Below, one piece after another: positions 1-9,069 of a stretch of DNA of 64,000 nt. A program made the position numbers and the translations under genes. The notes beneath the pieces are model-generated. The model worked only from the letters and a program-made list of their open reading frames with translations, did no database searches and had not been told where the DNA came from. The number at the start of each line of letters is the position of its first letter. Positions within the stretch are counted from its first letter, which is position 1. This DNA comes from Actinomycetales bacterium (GTDB lineage: Bacteria; Actinomycetota; Actinomycetes; Actinomycetales; Actinomycetaceae), in contig JAATFD010000045.1 of assembly GCA_015655375.1 (NCBI GenBank), positions 31,940 to 95,939 on the forward strand, read 5' to 3'.

Positions 1-1
1 C

Positions 2-145
2 TCGGGTTTCAGCTACAAGGAGATCGCGCGGATCCTCGATGTGCCGATCGGTACGGTGATGTCCCGGTTGCATCGAGGGCGTCGGATCCTGCGTGAGAAG
101 TTGGCCGGCTATGCGGCCGAATACGGCATCGGAGGCACCCAGTGA
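2..145 (+). CDS. sigR: C-terminal end of a SigR/SigH-like ECF sigma factor (partial)
   Basis: The reading frame is open from the window edge and ends at TGA 143-145, giving the last 47 residues of a sigma-70 family group 4 (ECF) sigma factor. The visible part is the region 4.2 helix-turn-helix (YKEIARIL...[14 protein letters not shown]) that reads the -35 element. The [12 protein letters not shown] block followed by a short Tyr/Ala-rich tail is typical of actinobacterial SigR/SigH, the thiol-oxidative-stress sigma factor. The assignment is reinforced by the overlapping downstream gene (GTGA overlap at 142-145), which encodes an RsrA-like zinc anti-sigma factor. The N-terminal region 2 lies outside the window, so the family call rests on the tail and on context. 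Confidence 0.85.
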   Translation, partial: SGFSYKEIARILDVPIGTVMSRLHRGRRILREKLAGYAAEYGIGGTQ

Positions 146-432
146 GCTGGAATTGTTCTGAGGATCCGTCGTGCGCCGAGTGGCGCGCCCACATCTTTGA
201 GCTCGTCGATGCCGAGTGGTGCCCGGGGCTTGCCGAGGACGATACTGGCGACACTGATCGGCAGGTGCTCGCCCTATTCCGAGCCCATGTGGAGACGTGC
301 CCTTCTTGCCGCGATGCCATGGACGCCGAGCGTCATGTGCGCGAACTGTTGCAGCGATGCTGCGGGGTACGCGCCCCGGAGTCACTGCGTCTGACGATCC
401 TGTCCCTGACGACGTCCTCGTCTGCGGGCTGA
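142..432 (+). CDS. rsrA: RsrA-type redox-sensing zinc anti-sigma factor
   Basis: 96 residues. It starts at GTG 142, which overlaps the sigma factor stop (GTGA), implying translational coupling and stoichiometric production. It carries the ZAS-family signature H-x3-C-x2-C (HVETCPSC, near residue 52), an N-terminal Cys-Ser-Glu as in RsrA, and a vicinal Cys pair in QRCCG near residue 75. In the family, disulfide formation at the zinc site under thiol stress releases zinc and frees the sigma factor. The protein should be cytoplasmic: no membrane segment is seen. The C-terminal tail after CCG is short and Ser/Thr-rich. Function is inferred from motif spacing and gene order. Confidence 0.88.
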   Translation: MSWNCSEDPSCAEWRAHIFELVDAEWCPGLAEDDTGDTDRQVLALFRAHVETCPSCRDAMDAERHVRELLQRCCGVRAPESLRLTILSLTTSSSAG

Positions 433-560
433 GCTACTCGCCGGCGTTCGGCGAACGCGTGGACCGTGACCTTGGTCGCTGCCGGTGCTCGGCGCGTTGT
501 CGGGGGCCCTCCGGATGTGGGAGACTGGCCGGGTTGTGTCCGCGAGTGAAGGAGGCCGTC

Positions 561-635
561 ATGTCGAAGAAGGGTCGTAAGCGTCGTGACCGTCGCAAGC
601 ACGGTGCGAACCACGGCAAGCGTCCCAACGCCTGA
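561..635 (+). CDS. 50S ribosomal protein bL37 (24 residues)
   Basis: A tiny basic ORF of 24 residues starting MSKKGRKRRDRRKHG and ending NHGKRPNA. It matches the small actinobacterial ribosomal protein bL37 seen in mycobacterial 50S structures (also annotated as an AURKAIP1/COX24-domain protein). The start is fixed by a strong AAGGAGG at 549-555, eight bases before ATG 561. Eleven of 24 residues are Arg or Lys, as expected for an rRNA-buried peptide. A strong hairpin with a T-run follows at 701-740. It sits just after sigR-rsrA but is separated by 128 bp, so it is probably independently transcribed. Confidence 0.88.
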   Translation: MSKKGRKRRDRRKHGANHGKRPNA

Positions 636-700
636 TCCGTGGGGGATTCACCGGCCCTGACGCCGAGTCGCGTCGGTCGGGAGAATCCGATTGTCTTGCC

Positions 701-740
701 GGGGTGTCCGGTGGCCGAGGCCACTGGGCACCCCGTTTTT
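701..740 (+). terminator. Intrinsic terminator after bL37
   Basis: Inverted repeat with arms 701-716 and 719-734, nearly perfect (wobble pairs only), very GC-rich, followed directly by GTTTTT at 735-740. This is a canonical Rho-independent terminator for rightward transcription and one of the few in the window with a real T-run. The gene to the right is on the opposite strand, so it may also block convergent readthrough. Confidence 0.85.
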
Positions 741-789
741 CACGCCCGGCCGTAGCTGGAGAGTTGCCGCCGTCTCCGCTTGGTCGGGT

Positions 790-1389
790 TCAGTTCTGTG
801 GATCGGCTCCGACCCACCCGTACCATCCCTGATGGAGGACGAGCCAGGCGATCAGGGCGTATCCGGCTTGACCGGGAAGGGTGATGCCCGCCTCCGTGTG
901 GGCGTAAGAGGCTGCCATGTCCTCGCTCCATTGGTCGTGGGCCTCCAGAGGACCGAGCGTCTCGATGTAGGGGATGTGTCGGCGTTCGCAGACCTCCGCA
1001 CAGGCTCGGGAGAGTCCGCGAAGATGGGCTCGATCGGCGCCGGCCAGGGGCGGTGGGCCGACGACCAAGCAGGGGATCCGCCGGGTCGCTGCCCGGTCGA
1101 CGATGTTGGCCAGATTGAGTCGTGTCCTCGCTGTCGACAGCCCCGCAGGCACGTCGGCGGCGCCCACTGCGACGATGAGTCGAGTGTCCGGTTCTCCCGT
1201 GGAGCGCAGAACGACCTCGTCCTCCCACCTGTGGGAGAGCGCGGTCGTGGACTCCCCGGGGACCGCGAGCCCCATGATGACGGGCGTCTCGGGGAAATCG
1301 GTCCGAGCGATGACGCGGCCGATCCATCCCAGGCCGCGTGGGTCTCCCGTTCCCGCGACCAACTCGTCGCCGACGACGCAGATCCGCAC
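790..1389 (-). CDS. SGNH/GDSL hydrolase-like protein lacking the catalytic Ser and His
   Basis: 199 residues from GTG 1389, with GAGAGGGG five bases upstream. The fold pattern is that of actinobacterial SGNH (lysophospholipase L1-like) hydrolases: an N-terminal block I, a Gly near residue 40, a block-III-like segment, and a C-terminal block V ending in GQAGYALIAW. Block I reads VGDELVAGTGDPR, so Glu occupies the position of the nucleophilic Ser of GDSL. The usual D-x-x-H of block V is also absent (EAGITLPG). It may therefore be a pseudo-enzyme or use other chemistry; I recall GDELVAG-type proteins recurring in Actinobacteria. It lies 90 bp downstream of kgd on the same strand, behind a hairpin. 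Function unknown. Confidence 0.7.
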   Translation of the reverse strand: MRICVVGDELVAGTGDPRGLGWIGRVIARTDFPETPVIMGLAVPGESTTALSHRWEDEVVLRSTGEPDTRLIVAVGAADVPAGLSTARTRLNLANIVDRAATRRIPCLVVGPPPLAGADRAHLRGLSRACAEVCERRHIPYIETLGPLEAHDQWSEDMAASYAHTEAGITLPGQAGYALIAWLVLHQGWYGWVGADPQN

Positions 1390-1428
1390 GCTGGCCCCTC
1401 TCAGATCGTCGTGCCCCGTGACGGGCGA

Positions 1429-1448
1429 GGACTGCCGATCCGCAGTCC
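1429..1448 (-). terminator. Hairpin between kgd and the SGNH-like gene
   Basis: Perfect 7-bp inverted repeat (arms 1429-1435 and 1442-1448, 6-nt loop) in the 90-bp gap after the kgd stop. There is no T-run on either strand. It is likely a weak terminator or a processing site that lowers expression of the downstream gene. Confidence 0.4.
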
Positions 1449-1479
1449 ACCCGTTCAGGCTAGTCGGATCCGCGCGTGT

Positions 1480-4400
1480 TCAGCGTGCGAAGGTCTCCTC
1501 CAGCAGCTGAGCATGCTGCACCTTGTGCAGCGAGGCGCGTCCGGCTGCGGGCGAGGCGCTGGCCGGCCTCGAGACGACCCGGACGGACCTCCCGAGCGCG
1601 GGTACGAGGTTGACGGCCAGGAACGGCCACGCCCCTTGGTTGCGCGGCTCGTCCTGGACCCAGGCGACCTCGGCGTTCGGGTAGTCGGCCAGCACGGCAG
1701 CGACAGCCTCGTCTGCGAGTGGGTAGAGCTGCTCGAGGCGGATGATCGCCGTGGACCATTGTCTGCGAGCAGCCCGTTCCTTGACGAGGTCATAGTAGAG
1801 ACGTCCCGAGCACAGGACCACGCGGTCGACGCGAGCGGGACTCGAAGCGACCCGCTCCTCGGCTTCCCCGATGACCGGCTGGAAGGCGCCCGATGTGAAG
1901 TCCGCGAGCGGAGAGGTCGCGGCGGACAGACGCAGCAACTGCTTAGGGGTGAAGGCGATCAGAGGTTTGCGCGGACGTCGGTAGGCCTGGGAACGCAGCA
2001 TGTGGAAGTGATTCGCCGGGGTGGAGGGTTGGACGATCCACAGGTTGTCCTCGGCCGCCAACGTCAGGTAGCGCTCGATCCTCGCCGAGGAGTGGTCGGG
2101 TCCCTGGCCTTCGTAGCCATGGGGGAGCAGGAGAACGACGGAGGAGTGCTGCCCCCATTTCTGCTCGGCCGAGCTCACGAACTCGTCGACGACGGTCTGG
2201 GCACCGTTGGCGAAATCGCCGAACTGGGCTTCCCACAGGACGAGAGCGTCCGGGCGCTCGACGGAGTAGCCGTACTCAAATCCCATTGCCGCATACTCGG
2301 ACAGCGGCGAATCGAAGATGTCGAAGCGCGCCTGGCCGGAGGTGAGGAAACGCAGGGGAGTGAACTCGCGCCCGTCGTCGTGGTCGTGGAGGACCGCGTG
2401 ACGCTGGACGAAGGTCGCGCGCCGGGCGTCCTGGCCGCTCATGCGTACAGGAGTGCCCTCCATGACGAGCGTGCCCAGGGCCAGCAGTTCGCCGAATCCC
2501 CAGTCGATCGGGACCTCGCCATGGGCCATCCTGTCGCGACGTTCGCACAGCTTCGCCATCTTCGGATGGGGTGTGAAGCCGTCTGGGAAGGTCCGGTAGG
2601 CGTCGCCGATACGAGCGATCGCCGCGGGTGTGGTCGCGGACTCCCAGCCGAGCATCATGCCTTGGCCGGGCAACTGTGACTCGGGGACCTCCCACCGGTC
2701 GGGCCCATCCGCCACCTCCGTGTCCCGCGGCCTCCAGCCATGCTCGCGGGTCTCGGTGAGGATCTTCGACAGCTCGGCCTCGTACTCCTTGATCGAGGCC
2801 TCGGCCTGTTCGTCGGTTAGTTGACCGCGACCGATGAGGTTGCGGGTGTAGACCGCGCGGGGAGAATCCATCTTGCTGATCAGCCCGTACATCACCGGCT
2901 GGGTCATTGAGGGATCGTCGCCCTCGTTGTGTCCCCGTCGGCGGTAGCAGACCATGTCGATGATGACGTCCTTGTGGAATTCTTCCCGGTAGGCCAGCGC
3001 GAGGTGCGCCATCCGGACGACGGCCTCGGGGTCGTTTCCGTTGACGTGGAGGATCGGGACCTGAAGGCCCTTCGCGAGGTCGGTCGGGTAGCGTGTCGAG
3101 CGCCCCGAGGTCGGCCCGGTCGTGAACCCGATCTGGTTGTTGACGATCAGGTGGAGCGTGCCCCCGGTGCGAAACCCGGCCAGCTGGCTCATGTTGAGCG
3201 TCTCCTGGACGACGCCTTGGCCAATGAAGGCGGCGTCGCCGTGGATGAGGATCGGCACGACGGGGAGCAAGGGATCGCCCAGCTCGTCTTGCTTGGCGCG
3301 CACGATACCCTCGAGCACGCCGTCGGCGGCCTCCAAATGCGACGGATTCGCCGCGATGTAGACCTTGGTGGCCAGCCCGTCATCGACGGTGAAGACTCCC
3401 TCGGTGCCGAGGTGGTACTTGACATCACCGGAACCCTGGACCGTCCGGGGGTCCTGGTTGCCCTCGAACTCGGAGAAGATCTGACCATAGGACTTGCCGG
3501 CGATGTTGGCCAGGACATTGAGGCGACCGCGATGGGCCATCGCGATGGCAACCTCGTGGATGCCGCGACGTGCCGCATCCCCGAGGACGCCGTCGAGCAG
3601 AGGGATCAGGGATTCCCCGCCCTCCAGCGAGAAGCGTTTCTGCCCGACGTACTTCGTCTGGAGGAACTCCTCGAAGGCCTCGGCGTGGTTGAGTGTGGAG
3701 AGGATATGGCGCTGCTCTTCGGGCGTCGGTGCGGAGTACGGGCCCTCAATGCGTTCCTGGAGCCAGCGTCGCTGGTCGGGGTCCTGGATGTGCATGTACT
3801 CGATGCCGACAGTGCGCGTGTAGGTGTCGCGCAGACGCCCGAGGATGTCGCGCAGGAGCATCGTCGTCTGACCGCCGAAGCCTCCGGTCGGGAAGATCCG
3901 GTCGAGATCCCACACGCTCAGCCCATAGCTCGTGATGTCGAGGTCGGGGTGGCGCCGCACCCGGTAGGCCAGAGGATCGGTGTCGGCGGCCAGGTGACCG
4001 CGGGAGCGATAGGCATGGATGAGCTCGGCGATCCGCGCGGGCTTGCCCTTCTCCCGCTCGAGGTCGTACTCGTGGTCCTGTTCCCAGTGATACGGAGCGA
4101 GCGGAGCATGCAACGCGTCGAAGACTCGGTCGTAGAAGCCCTCCTGGCCGGTGAGCTTGTGGGAGACCAGGCGCAGGAACTCGCCCGACGCAGCTCCCTG
4201 GATCACGCGATGGTCGTAGGTGGAGGACATGTTCATCGTCTTGCCGATGCCCAGCGCTGCGAGCTTGCGCGCGGAGACTCCGGCGAACTCGGCGGGAAAA
4301 TCGGTCGCGCCGACGCCGATGATCAGGCCCTGGCCGCTCATCAGACGTGGCACCGAGGTCGTCGTGCCGAGCGTTCCGGGGTTCGTCAGGGAAACGGTGG

Positions 4401-5376
4401 CTCCCTGATGATCCTCCGGCGTCAATGAGCCGCCGCGGGAGCGCTTGACGATGTCCTCATAGGCGCCGACGAATTCCCTGAAATTCAGGGTGTCGGCCTG
4501 ATGGATGACGGGGACGATGAGGGACCTCGATCCGTCGGGTCGCCTCACATCGATCGCCAAGCCGAATCCCACGTGGGCCATATGTTCGACAGCGGGTTTC
4601 GTCCCCTCGAGGTGGTAGCGCACGTTCATCGCTGGCATCTCGCACAAGGCTTCGACGACCGCGTAGCCGATCAGGTGTGTGAAGGAGACCTTCCCGCCCA
4701 CGGTGCGCGCGAGGTGGGCGTTGAGCAGTGCGCGGTTCTCGATGAGCAGTTTGGCCGGAATCTCTCGGTTCGAGGTCGCCGTGGGCACCTGGATCGAGGC
4801 GTCCATGTTCTTCGCGGTGGCCCGGGCGACGCCCTTGAGGATCTCGAGCTCATCCTCGGTGGCGGCATCCTCGTTGAGTGCGGCGGCGGCGTGGGCGTGG
4901 CGCAGACGGACGTAGGGCGAGGTGGCTGGGCTCAGTTGGGCGGGAGGAGCCGGCGGCAGGTCCGAGCGAGTGACCAAGACGGTGTTGCGAGGAAGCTCCT
5001 CGGGGGAGTCGTCCGTCGGCCGGGATGCCGACGAGTCCTGTCCCGAGGACGCGCTCCGATCGGAGGGCTGGGGGGCGGGCGTCGTGTCCTCGCTGCCGAC
5101 GGACACAGAATGCGCCTCGGGGTCATCGCTGCCCTGCGCCTGCGGAACTGGGATGGGAGGTGCCGGGGGAGCGTGATGGCGCACCTGTGGGGGCACGGTC
5201 GTCTCCGCGGGGGTCGGGTCGGGGATCCCGGAATGGGGATGACGAGCGAAATGATCGCGCCATGACTGATCGACGGAGGTGGGATCCTCGGCGAATAGGG
5301 CGAACATCCGGTCCTCGTACCACTGCGTACCCGTCCCAGTGCCGTTTGGGGAGCTTGCCACGCTCGCATCGTCCAC
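1480..5376 (-). CDS. kgd: Multifunctional 2-oxoglutarate metabolism enzyme Kgd (E2/E1 fusion)
   Basis: About 1298 residues from GTG 5376, which has GGAG nine bases upstream; the frame stays open to 5514 but without a better ribosome-binding site. Domains: a short N-terminal E1 segment (WYEDRMFALFAEDP near 20-32), a Pro/Ser-rich linker (50-150), a lipoyl-free E2 acyltransferase core (about 180-405, with DHRVIQGA at 388-395), then a full thiamine-diphosphate E1 dehydrogenase (about 440-1298). E1 landmarks include MAHRGRLNVL near 613, GDAAF near 713, NNQIGFTT near 746 and GHNEGDDPS near 815. In mycobacteria and corynebacteria this protein works as 2-oxoglutarate decarboxylase/dehydrogenase and carboligase (TCA cycle). 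The length is slightly above the mycobacterial enzyme because of the linker. Confidence 0.95.
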   Translation of the reverse strand: MDDASVASSPNGTGTGTQWYEDRMFALFAEDPTSVDQSWRDHFARHPHSGIPDPTPAETTVPPQVRHHAPPAPPIPVPQAQGSDDPEAHSVSVGSEDTTPAPQPSDRSASSGQDSSASRPTDDSPEELPRNTVLVTRSDLPPAPPAQLSPATSPYVRLRHAHAAAALNEDAATEDELEILKGVARATAKNMDASIQVPTATSNREIPAKLLIENRALLNAHLARTVGGKVSFTHLIGYAVVEALCEMPAMNVRYHLEGTKPAVEHMAHVGFGLAIDVRRPDGSRSLIVPVIHQADTLNFREFVGAYEDIVKRSRGGSLTPEDHQGATVSLTNPGTLGTTTSVPRLMSGQGLIIGVGATDFPAEFAGVSARKLAALGIGKTMNMSSTYDHRVIQGAASGEFLRLVSHKLTGQEGFYDRVFDALHAPLAPYHWEQDHEYDLEREKGKPARIAELIHAYRSRGHLAADTDPLAYRVRRHPDLDITSYGLSVWDLDRIFPTGGFGGQTTMLLRDILGRLRDTYTRTVGIEYMHIQDPDQRRWLQERIEGPYSAPTPEEQRHILSTLNHAEAFEEFLQTKYVGQKRFSLEGGESLIPLLDGVLGDAARRGIHEVAIAMAHRGRLNVLANIAGKSYGQIFSEFEGNQDPRTVQGSGDVKYHLGTEGVFTVDDGLATKVYIAANPSHLEAADGVLEGIVRAKQDELGDPLLPVVPILIHGDAAFIGQGVVQETLNMSQLAGFRTGGTLHLIVNNQIGFTTGPTSGRSTRYPTDLAKGLQVPILHVNGNDPEAVVRMAHLALAYREEFHKDVIIDMVCYRRRGHNEGDDPSMTQPVMYGLISKMDSPRAVYTRNLIGRGQLTDEQAEASIKEYEAELSKILTETREHGWRPRDTEVADGPDRWEVPESQLPGQGMMLGWESATTPAAIARIGDAYRTFPDGFTPHPKMAKLCERRDRMAHGEVPIDWGFGELLALGTLVMEGTPVRMSGQDARRATFVQRHAVLHDHDDGREFTPLRFLTSGQARFDIFDSPLSEYAAMGFEYGYSVERPDALVLWEAQFGDFANGAQTVVDEFVSSAEQKWGQHSSVVLLLPHGYEGQGPDHSSARIERYLTLAAEDNLWIVQPSTPANHFHMLRSQAYRRPRKPLIAFTPKQLLRLSAATSPLADFTSGAFQPVIGEAEERVASSPARVDRVVLCSGRLYYDLVKERAARRQWSTAIIRLEQLYPLADEAVAAVLADYPNAEVAWVQDEPRNQGAWPFLAVNLVPALGRSVRVVSRPASASPAAGRASLHKVQHAQLLEETFAR

Positions 5377-5670
5377 TGTCGTCAACTCCGTCTCGCTCGC
5401 GCTCAATCGGCTGGGGAACGTTCTCAAGCATAGGACGAGAGGCCCAGAAGTCTCTCGAAGGGAAGACACGTGAGCCTCTCTTGGCCTGCTGTTTCCGGGC
5501 CCACGGCCAGCCATTGCCGTGACGCCGGTGGCGGACGATCCCGAAGAGTGGATGCTCCGGATCGGTGGAATGGGGGGGGGTCCCCGCTAGACTGTCGCCC
5601 ATCATGGACTCTGACAGTTGCGGCCGACAACCGGCCGACCCTCCACCTGCCTCATCCCGGCGCGACTCCG

Positions 5671-7011
5671 GTGAACGCCATGATCATTGACATTCTCATG
5701 TTGGTGCTCGGTGTTGTCCTGACGGCTGGCACCTTTGTCTTCGTCTCCTCAGAGTTCTCCCTCGTCGCCATCGACCAGGCCTCCGTGGAGCGGCGTGCCA
5801 GCGAGGGAGATCGTCGGGCGGCCCAGGTGCTGCGGGCCACGAAAGAGCTGTCGACCCAGCTGTCCGGCTCCCAGGTCGGCATCACGTTGACGACAATCCT
5901 CCTGGGCTACACGACCCAGACGACGGTCGCCTCCATGCTGGAGCGTGTGCTCGACAACAGTGGTCTGGCACAGGCCGTGGCATCGACGATCGCCGCAGCG
6001 GTGGCAGCGGTCTTCATCAACATCTTCTCGATGCTTTTCGGCGAACTCGTCCCGAAGAACCTGGCGCTGGCCCACCCCCTGAAGACGGCCGGGATGGTCG
6101 TCCCCTTCCAGATGGCGTTCACCACGATGCTCAAGCCCCTGATCATCGTGCTCAATGGCGCGGCGAACTGGGTGCTCCACCGGCTGGGCATCGAGCCTCG
6201 GGAGGAGATCTCCTCGGCGCGTTCGGCCTCCGAGCTGGCAGCCCTCGTGCGGCACAGCGCCGAGGAGGGGACGCTCGACCGGTCCACAGCCAGTCTGTTC
6301 ACGAAGTCGATCCGGATCGGTGAGCTGTCCGCCGTCGACGTGATGACGGACCGCGGCCTCGTTCAGACCCTGTCGGAGGACGCGACCGCTGCCGACGTCG
6401 TCGGCCTCGCCCGGGAGACGGGGCACTCCCGGTTCCCCGTCATCGGGGAGGACTCCGACGACATCGTCGGGCTCGTGTCCCTGCGGCGCGCGGTCGCGGT
6501 TCCCTTCGGTAGGCGAGAGGACGTCCCGGTCGTCTCCGTGTCCCTTCTCGCTCCCGCACCCCGGGTCCCCGAGACTGTGGGCCTTGCCTCGCTGCTCGTC
6601 CAGCTGCGCGACGAAGGACTCCAGATCGCTATCGTGGTCGACGAATATGGGGGCTTCGCGGGGATCGTCACGCTTGAGGACGTCGTCGAGGAGATCGTCG
6701 GTGAAGTGTCCGACGAACACGACCATCGTCGCCTCGGGATCCGTACCCAGCCCGACGGGACCCTTCTGGTTCCGGGCCGGTTGCGTCCCGACGAGCTCCA
6801 GGAGCGCACCGGGATCGTTCTTCCCGATGACGGTCCCTACGAGACGCTCGCCGGCCTGGTGATGACGGAGCTCGAGCGCGTTCCCCAGGTGGGGGATTCG
6901 GTCGAGGTCGAGGGTGCGCTGCTCACCGTCGTCCAGATGCAGGGGCGGCGCATCGTCCAGCTGGCAATCCGACCGCCAGCTCCGACTGCCCACGAGGAGG
7001 TCTCGCTGTGA
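5671..7011 (+). CDS. CNNM/DUF21-CBS-CorC membrane protein (hemolysin family), long form
   Basis: About 446 residues from GTG 5671 (ATG 5680 is an alternative; neither has a clear ribosome-binding site). Order: DUF21/CNNM transmembrane domain with three to four hydrophobic helices (1-190), a CBS pair (about 200-340; note IVVDEYGGFAGIVTLEDVVEEIVGE), and a C-terminal CorC_HlyC domain (about 360-440). In the CNNM/CorC family such proteins mediate or regulate Mg2+/Co2+ efflux and magnesium homeostasis. The old name hemolysin is misleading. It overlaps the next gene by 4 bp (GTGA), so the two paralogues are translationally coupled and may form a heteromer. Confidence 0.88.
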   Translation: MNAMIIDILMLVLGVVLTAGTFVFVSSEFSLVAIDQASVERRASEGDRRAAQVLRATKELSTQLSGSQVGITLTTILLGYTTQTTVASMLERVLDNSGLAQAVASTIAAAVAAVFINIFSMLFGELVPKNLALAHPLKTAGMVVPFQMAFTTMLKPLIIVLNGAANWVLHRLGIEPREEISSARSASELAALVRHSAEEGTLDRSTASLFTKSIRIGELSAVDVMTDRGLVQTLSEDATAADVVGLARETGHSRFPVIGEDSDDIVGLVSLRRAVAVPFGRREDVPVVSVSLLAPAPRVPETVGLASLLVQLRDEGLQIAIVVDEYGGFAGIVTLEDVVEEIVGEVSDEHDHRRLGIRTQPDGTLLVPGRLRPDELQERTGIVLPDDGPYETLAGLVMTELERVPQVGDSVEVEGALLTVVQMQGRRIVQLAIRPPAPTAHEEVSL

Positions 7012-8054
7012 GCCCGCTCGCTGGCCTGACCATCACCGTCGTCCTGCTGGGAGTCAATGCCTTCTTCGTCATGGGGGAGTTCGCGACGACCTCGTCGCGG
7101 CGTTCCCAGATCGAACCGCTCTACGAGGAGGGTCGCCGGGGGTCCGCCCAGGCGATGTACGCCCTCAAGCACGTCTCCCTCATGCTGGCGATCTGTCAGT
7201 TGGGCATCACGATCGCCTCGACTTCGCTCGGCGTCATCGCGGAACCGGCGATCGCCCACTTGGTCGAGGGTCCGCTGACTGTCCTCGGGATGCCGAAGGC
7301 CTCCGCCCAGGTCGTCGGATTCGCTGGTGCTCTGGTGATCGTCCTCTTCCTCCACGTTGTCTTCGGCGAGATGGTCCCGAAGAACATCTCGATCGCTTCC
7401 CCGCACACGGCCCTGTTGGTCCTCGCCCCGCCGCTGGTCGCGATGGGCCACGTCGTCCGTCCGATCATTGAGGGGATGGACCACGCGGCGAACTGGTTCC
7501 TTAAGATCCGTGGGATTACGCCGAAGACGGAGATCTCCGCGACCTTCACCGCCGAGGAGGTTGCCTCGATCGTCCAGCTGTCCCAACAAGAGGGCACGAT
7601 CCACGATGACCTCGGTCTGCTGGCCGGATCCCTGGAATTCTCCGAGCAGACGGCGGGTGACGCGATGGTCACGCTCGAGGAGCTGATCGTCCTTCCGCAG
7701 GACTGCACACCCGAAATGGTCGAGCGGGAGGTCGCTGTCACGGGCTTTTCCCGCTACCCGGTGGTCGGACCCGACGGGGCTATCACGGGATACATCCACC
7801 TCAAGGACGTGCTGTATGCCGAGGGCGCCGAGCGTGGGGAACCCATTGACTCCTGGAGGATTCGGCGCATGGAGTCAGTCCGTGACACGGATGAGGTCGA
7901 GGACGCTCTCCAGCACATGCAGCGTCGCGGGACCCACTGCGCCGAGGTCGTCGATGCGCAGGGCGATGTGGTCGGGGTCCTCTTCCTGGAGGACATTCTT
8001 GAGGAGCTGGTGGGCGAGGTCCGGGACTCGCTCCAGCGGGAGCAGAACGGATGA
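7008..8054 (+). CDS. CNNM/DUF21-CBS membrane protein (hemolysin family), short form
   Basis: 348 residues from GTG 7008 with GAGGAGG seven bases upstream. The N-terminal DUF21/CNNM domain has several hydrophobic helices (1-180) and the family motif GEMVPKNISIA near residue 120. A CBS pair follows (about 200-335). It stops right after the second CBS, so the CorC_HlyC domain present in its upstream partner is missing. The paired long-form/short-form arrangement is common in actinobacteria. Likely an inner-membrane partner in divalent cation (Mg2+/Co2+) homeostasis, by family inference. Confidence 0.88.
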   Translation: MSPLAGLTITVVLLGVNAFFVMGEFATTSSRRSQIEPLYEEGRRGSAQAMYALKHVSLMLAICQLGITIASTSLGVIAEPAIAHLVEGPLTVLGMPKASAQVVGFAGALVIVLFLHVVFGEMVPKNISIASPHTALLVLAPPLVAMGHVVRPIIEGMDHAANWFLKIRGITPKTEISATFTAEEVASIVQLSQQEGTIHDDLGLLAGSLEFSEQTAGDAMVTLEELIVLPQDCTPEMVEREVAVTGFSRYPVVGPDGAITGYIHLKDVLYAEGAERGEPIDSWRIRRMESVRDTDEVEDALQHMQRRGTHCAEVVDAQGDVVGVLFLEDILEELVGEVRDSLQREQNG

Positions 8055-8232
8055 GGCCATCGGGGCGATGGGGAAAGCATCGGCCACGACCCGCTGATAT
8101 GCAGGATGTGTCATGGATCACGATCTGCGCCACTCATAGTTTGAGTCGTCGATGTGGTTTCTGGAGTCTCGACGTTATAAGTTTGTGACCGTTGTTGGCC
8201 CGATGACGAACGACAAACAGGAGGACGAACTG

Positions 8233-9069
8233 GTGAGGATCGACGGACGTGTGTGCCCCCTGCCGACCCGTCGTCAGATCCGTGAGGTCCGTGGGCGTGA
8301 AGACACGCAGCGTGTGGCCGCCTCTCATCGCGCCAGCCGGGTTTCGTTGGTGGCGGCCCTTGCCGCTGTGACGGTTGCCATCCCTGTCTCCGGGTTTGTC
8401 GGGCCGAGTTCCACGGTCGCTCTTCCACAGCGTGCCTTGGGCACACCGCAGGGAGGACAGAGCTGGGTCGCTGGAATCACCACCTCCACTCAGCGAGCAT
8501 CGGCCTTGGACGGAACGGTCACGGCCGCCTCCCGGACGAGGGTCCGCACTCCTCTGACGTCCACCGGATGCGCGGCGGACGAAACGGCGGCCAATGGGTC
8601 GCGCACGGTCGTCGAGACCGCAGAACTGGACTGGCCGCTGACGAAGGGAAGCTATGAGGTGACCTCCTCCTTCGGCTCCCGGGTTTCTCCGATCACGGGC
8701 CAGGTGCTCGTCCACGAGGGCGTCGACATGTCCGCTTCCCTCGGCACCCCGATCCATGCGGTCTCGGAGGGAACCGTCGTCGAGGTCTCCTCCGACTACC
8801 GATCCGGCACCTACGTGCGGATCCAGCACACGGCAGCGGATGGAACGACCTATTTCTCCGCATACGCCCATGAATACATGCAGGACATCCTCGTCAAACA
8901 GGGTGATCACGTCAGCGCCGGGCAGCAGATCGGCGCGGTGGGATCGAACGGGTGGTCGACGGGTCCTCATCTCCATTTCGAGATCAGGGATGCCCAGAAC
9001 ACTGCGGTCGATCCGTTGGAATGGATGGAATCGCACGGCGCAGCATTCGTGGGGGAAGCCTGTTCATGA
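8233..9069 (+). CDS. Secreted M23 (LytM-type) peptidoglycan endopeptidase
   Basis: About 278 residues from GTG 8233, chosen because AGGAGG lies at 8219-8224; the frame is open further upstream but without a site. There is a hydrophobic N-terminal segment (about 35-60) after a basic region, suggesting export or a signal anchor, then a low-complexity linker and a C-terminal M23 domain. Zinc/catalytic signatures are VLVHEGVDMSASLGTPIHA and the second motif GPHLHFEIR. In the family this is a zinc metalloendopeptidase cutting peptide cross-bridges, or a non-catalytic activator; here the H-x3-D and H-x-H ligands are present. It overlaps the following gene by 4 bp (ATGA). Confidence 0.88.
   Translation: MRIDGRVCPLPTRRQIREVRGREDTQRVAASHRASRVSLVAALAAVTVAIPVSGFVGPSSTVALPQRALGTPQGGQSWVAGITTSTQRASALDGTVTAASRTRVRTPLTSTGCAADETAANGSRTVVETAELDWPLTKGSYEVTSSFGSRVSPITGQVLVHEGVDMSASLGTPIHAVSEGTVVEVSSDYRSGTYVRIQHTAADGTTYFSAYAHEYMQDILVKQGDHVSAGQQIGAVGSNGWSTGPHLHFEIRDAQNTAVDPLEWMESHGAAFVGEACS

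Noticed and set aside
691..2679. 662-residue plus-strand ORF
   Set aside because: Antisense to kgd and the SGNH-like gene; composition is the mirror of the real coding frame and it has no family motif.
2929..4428. 499-residue plus-strand ORF
   Set aside because: Shadow of kgd in high-GC DNA; kgd motifs on the other strand are unambiguous.
5377..5514. N-terminal extension of kgd
   Set aside because: The frame is open but unlike Kgd N-termini, and GTG 5376 has the ribosome-binding site.
8098..8232. ydaO-type (c-di-AMP) riboswitch upstream of the M23 peptidase
   Set aside because: These sit before some actinobacterial wall hydrolases, but the gap is short and no conserved riboswitch core was seen.
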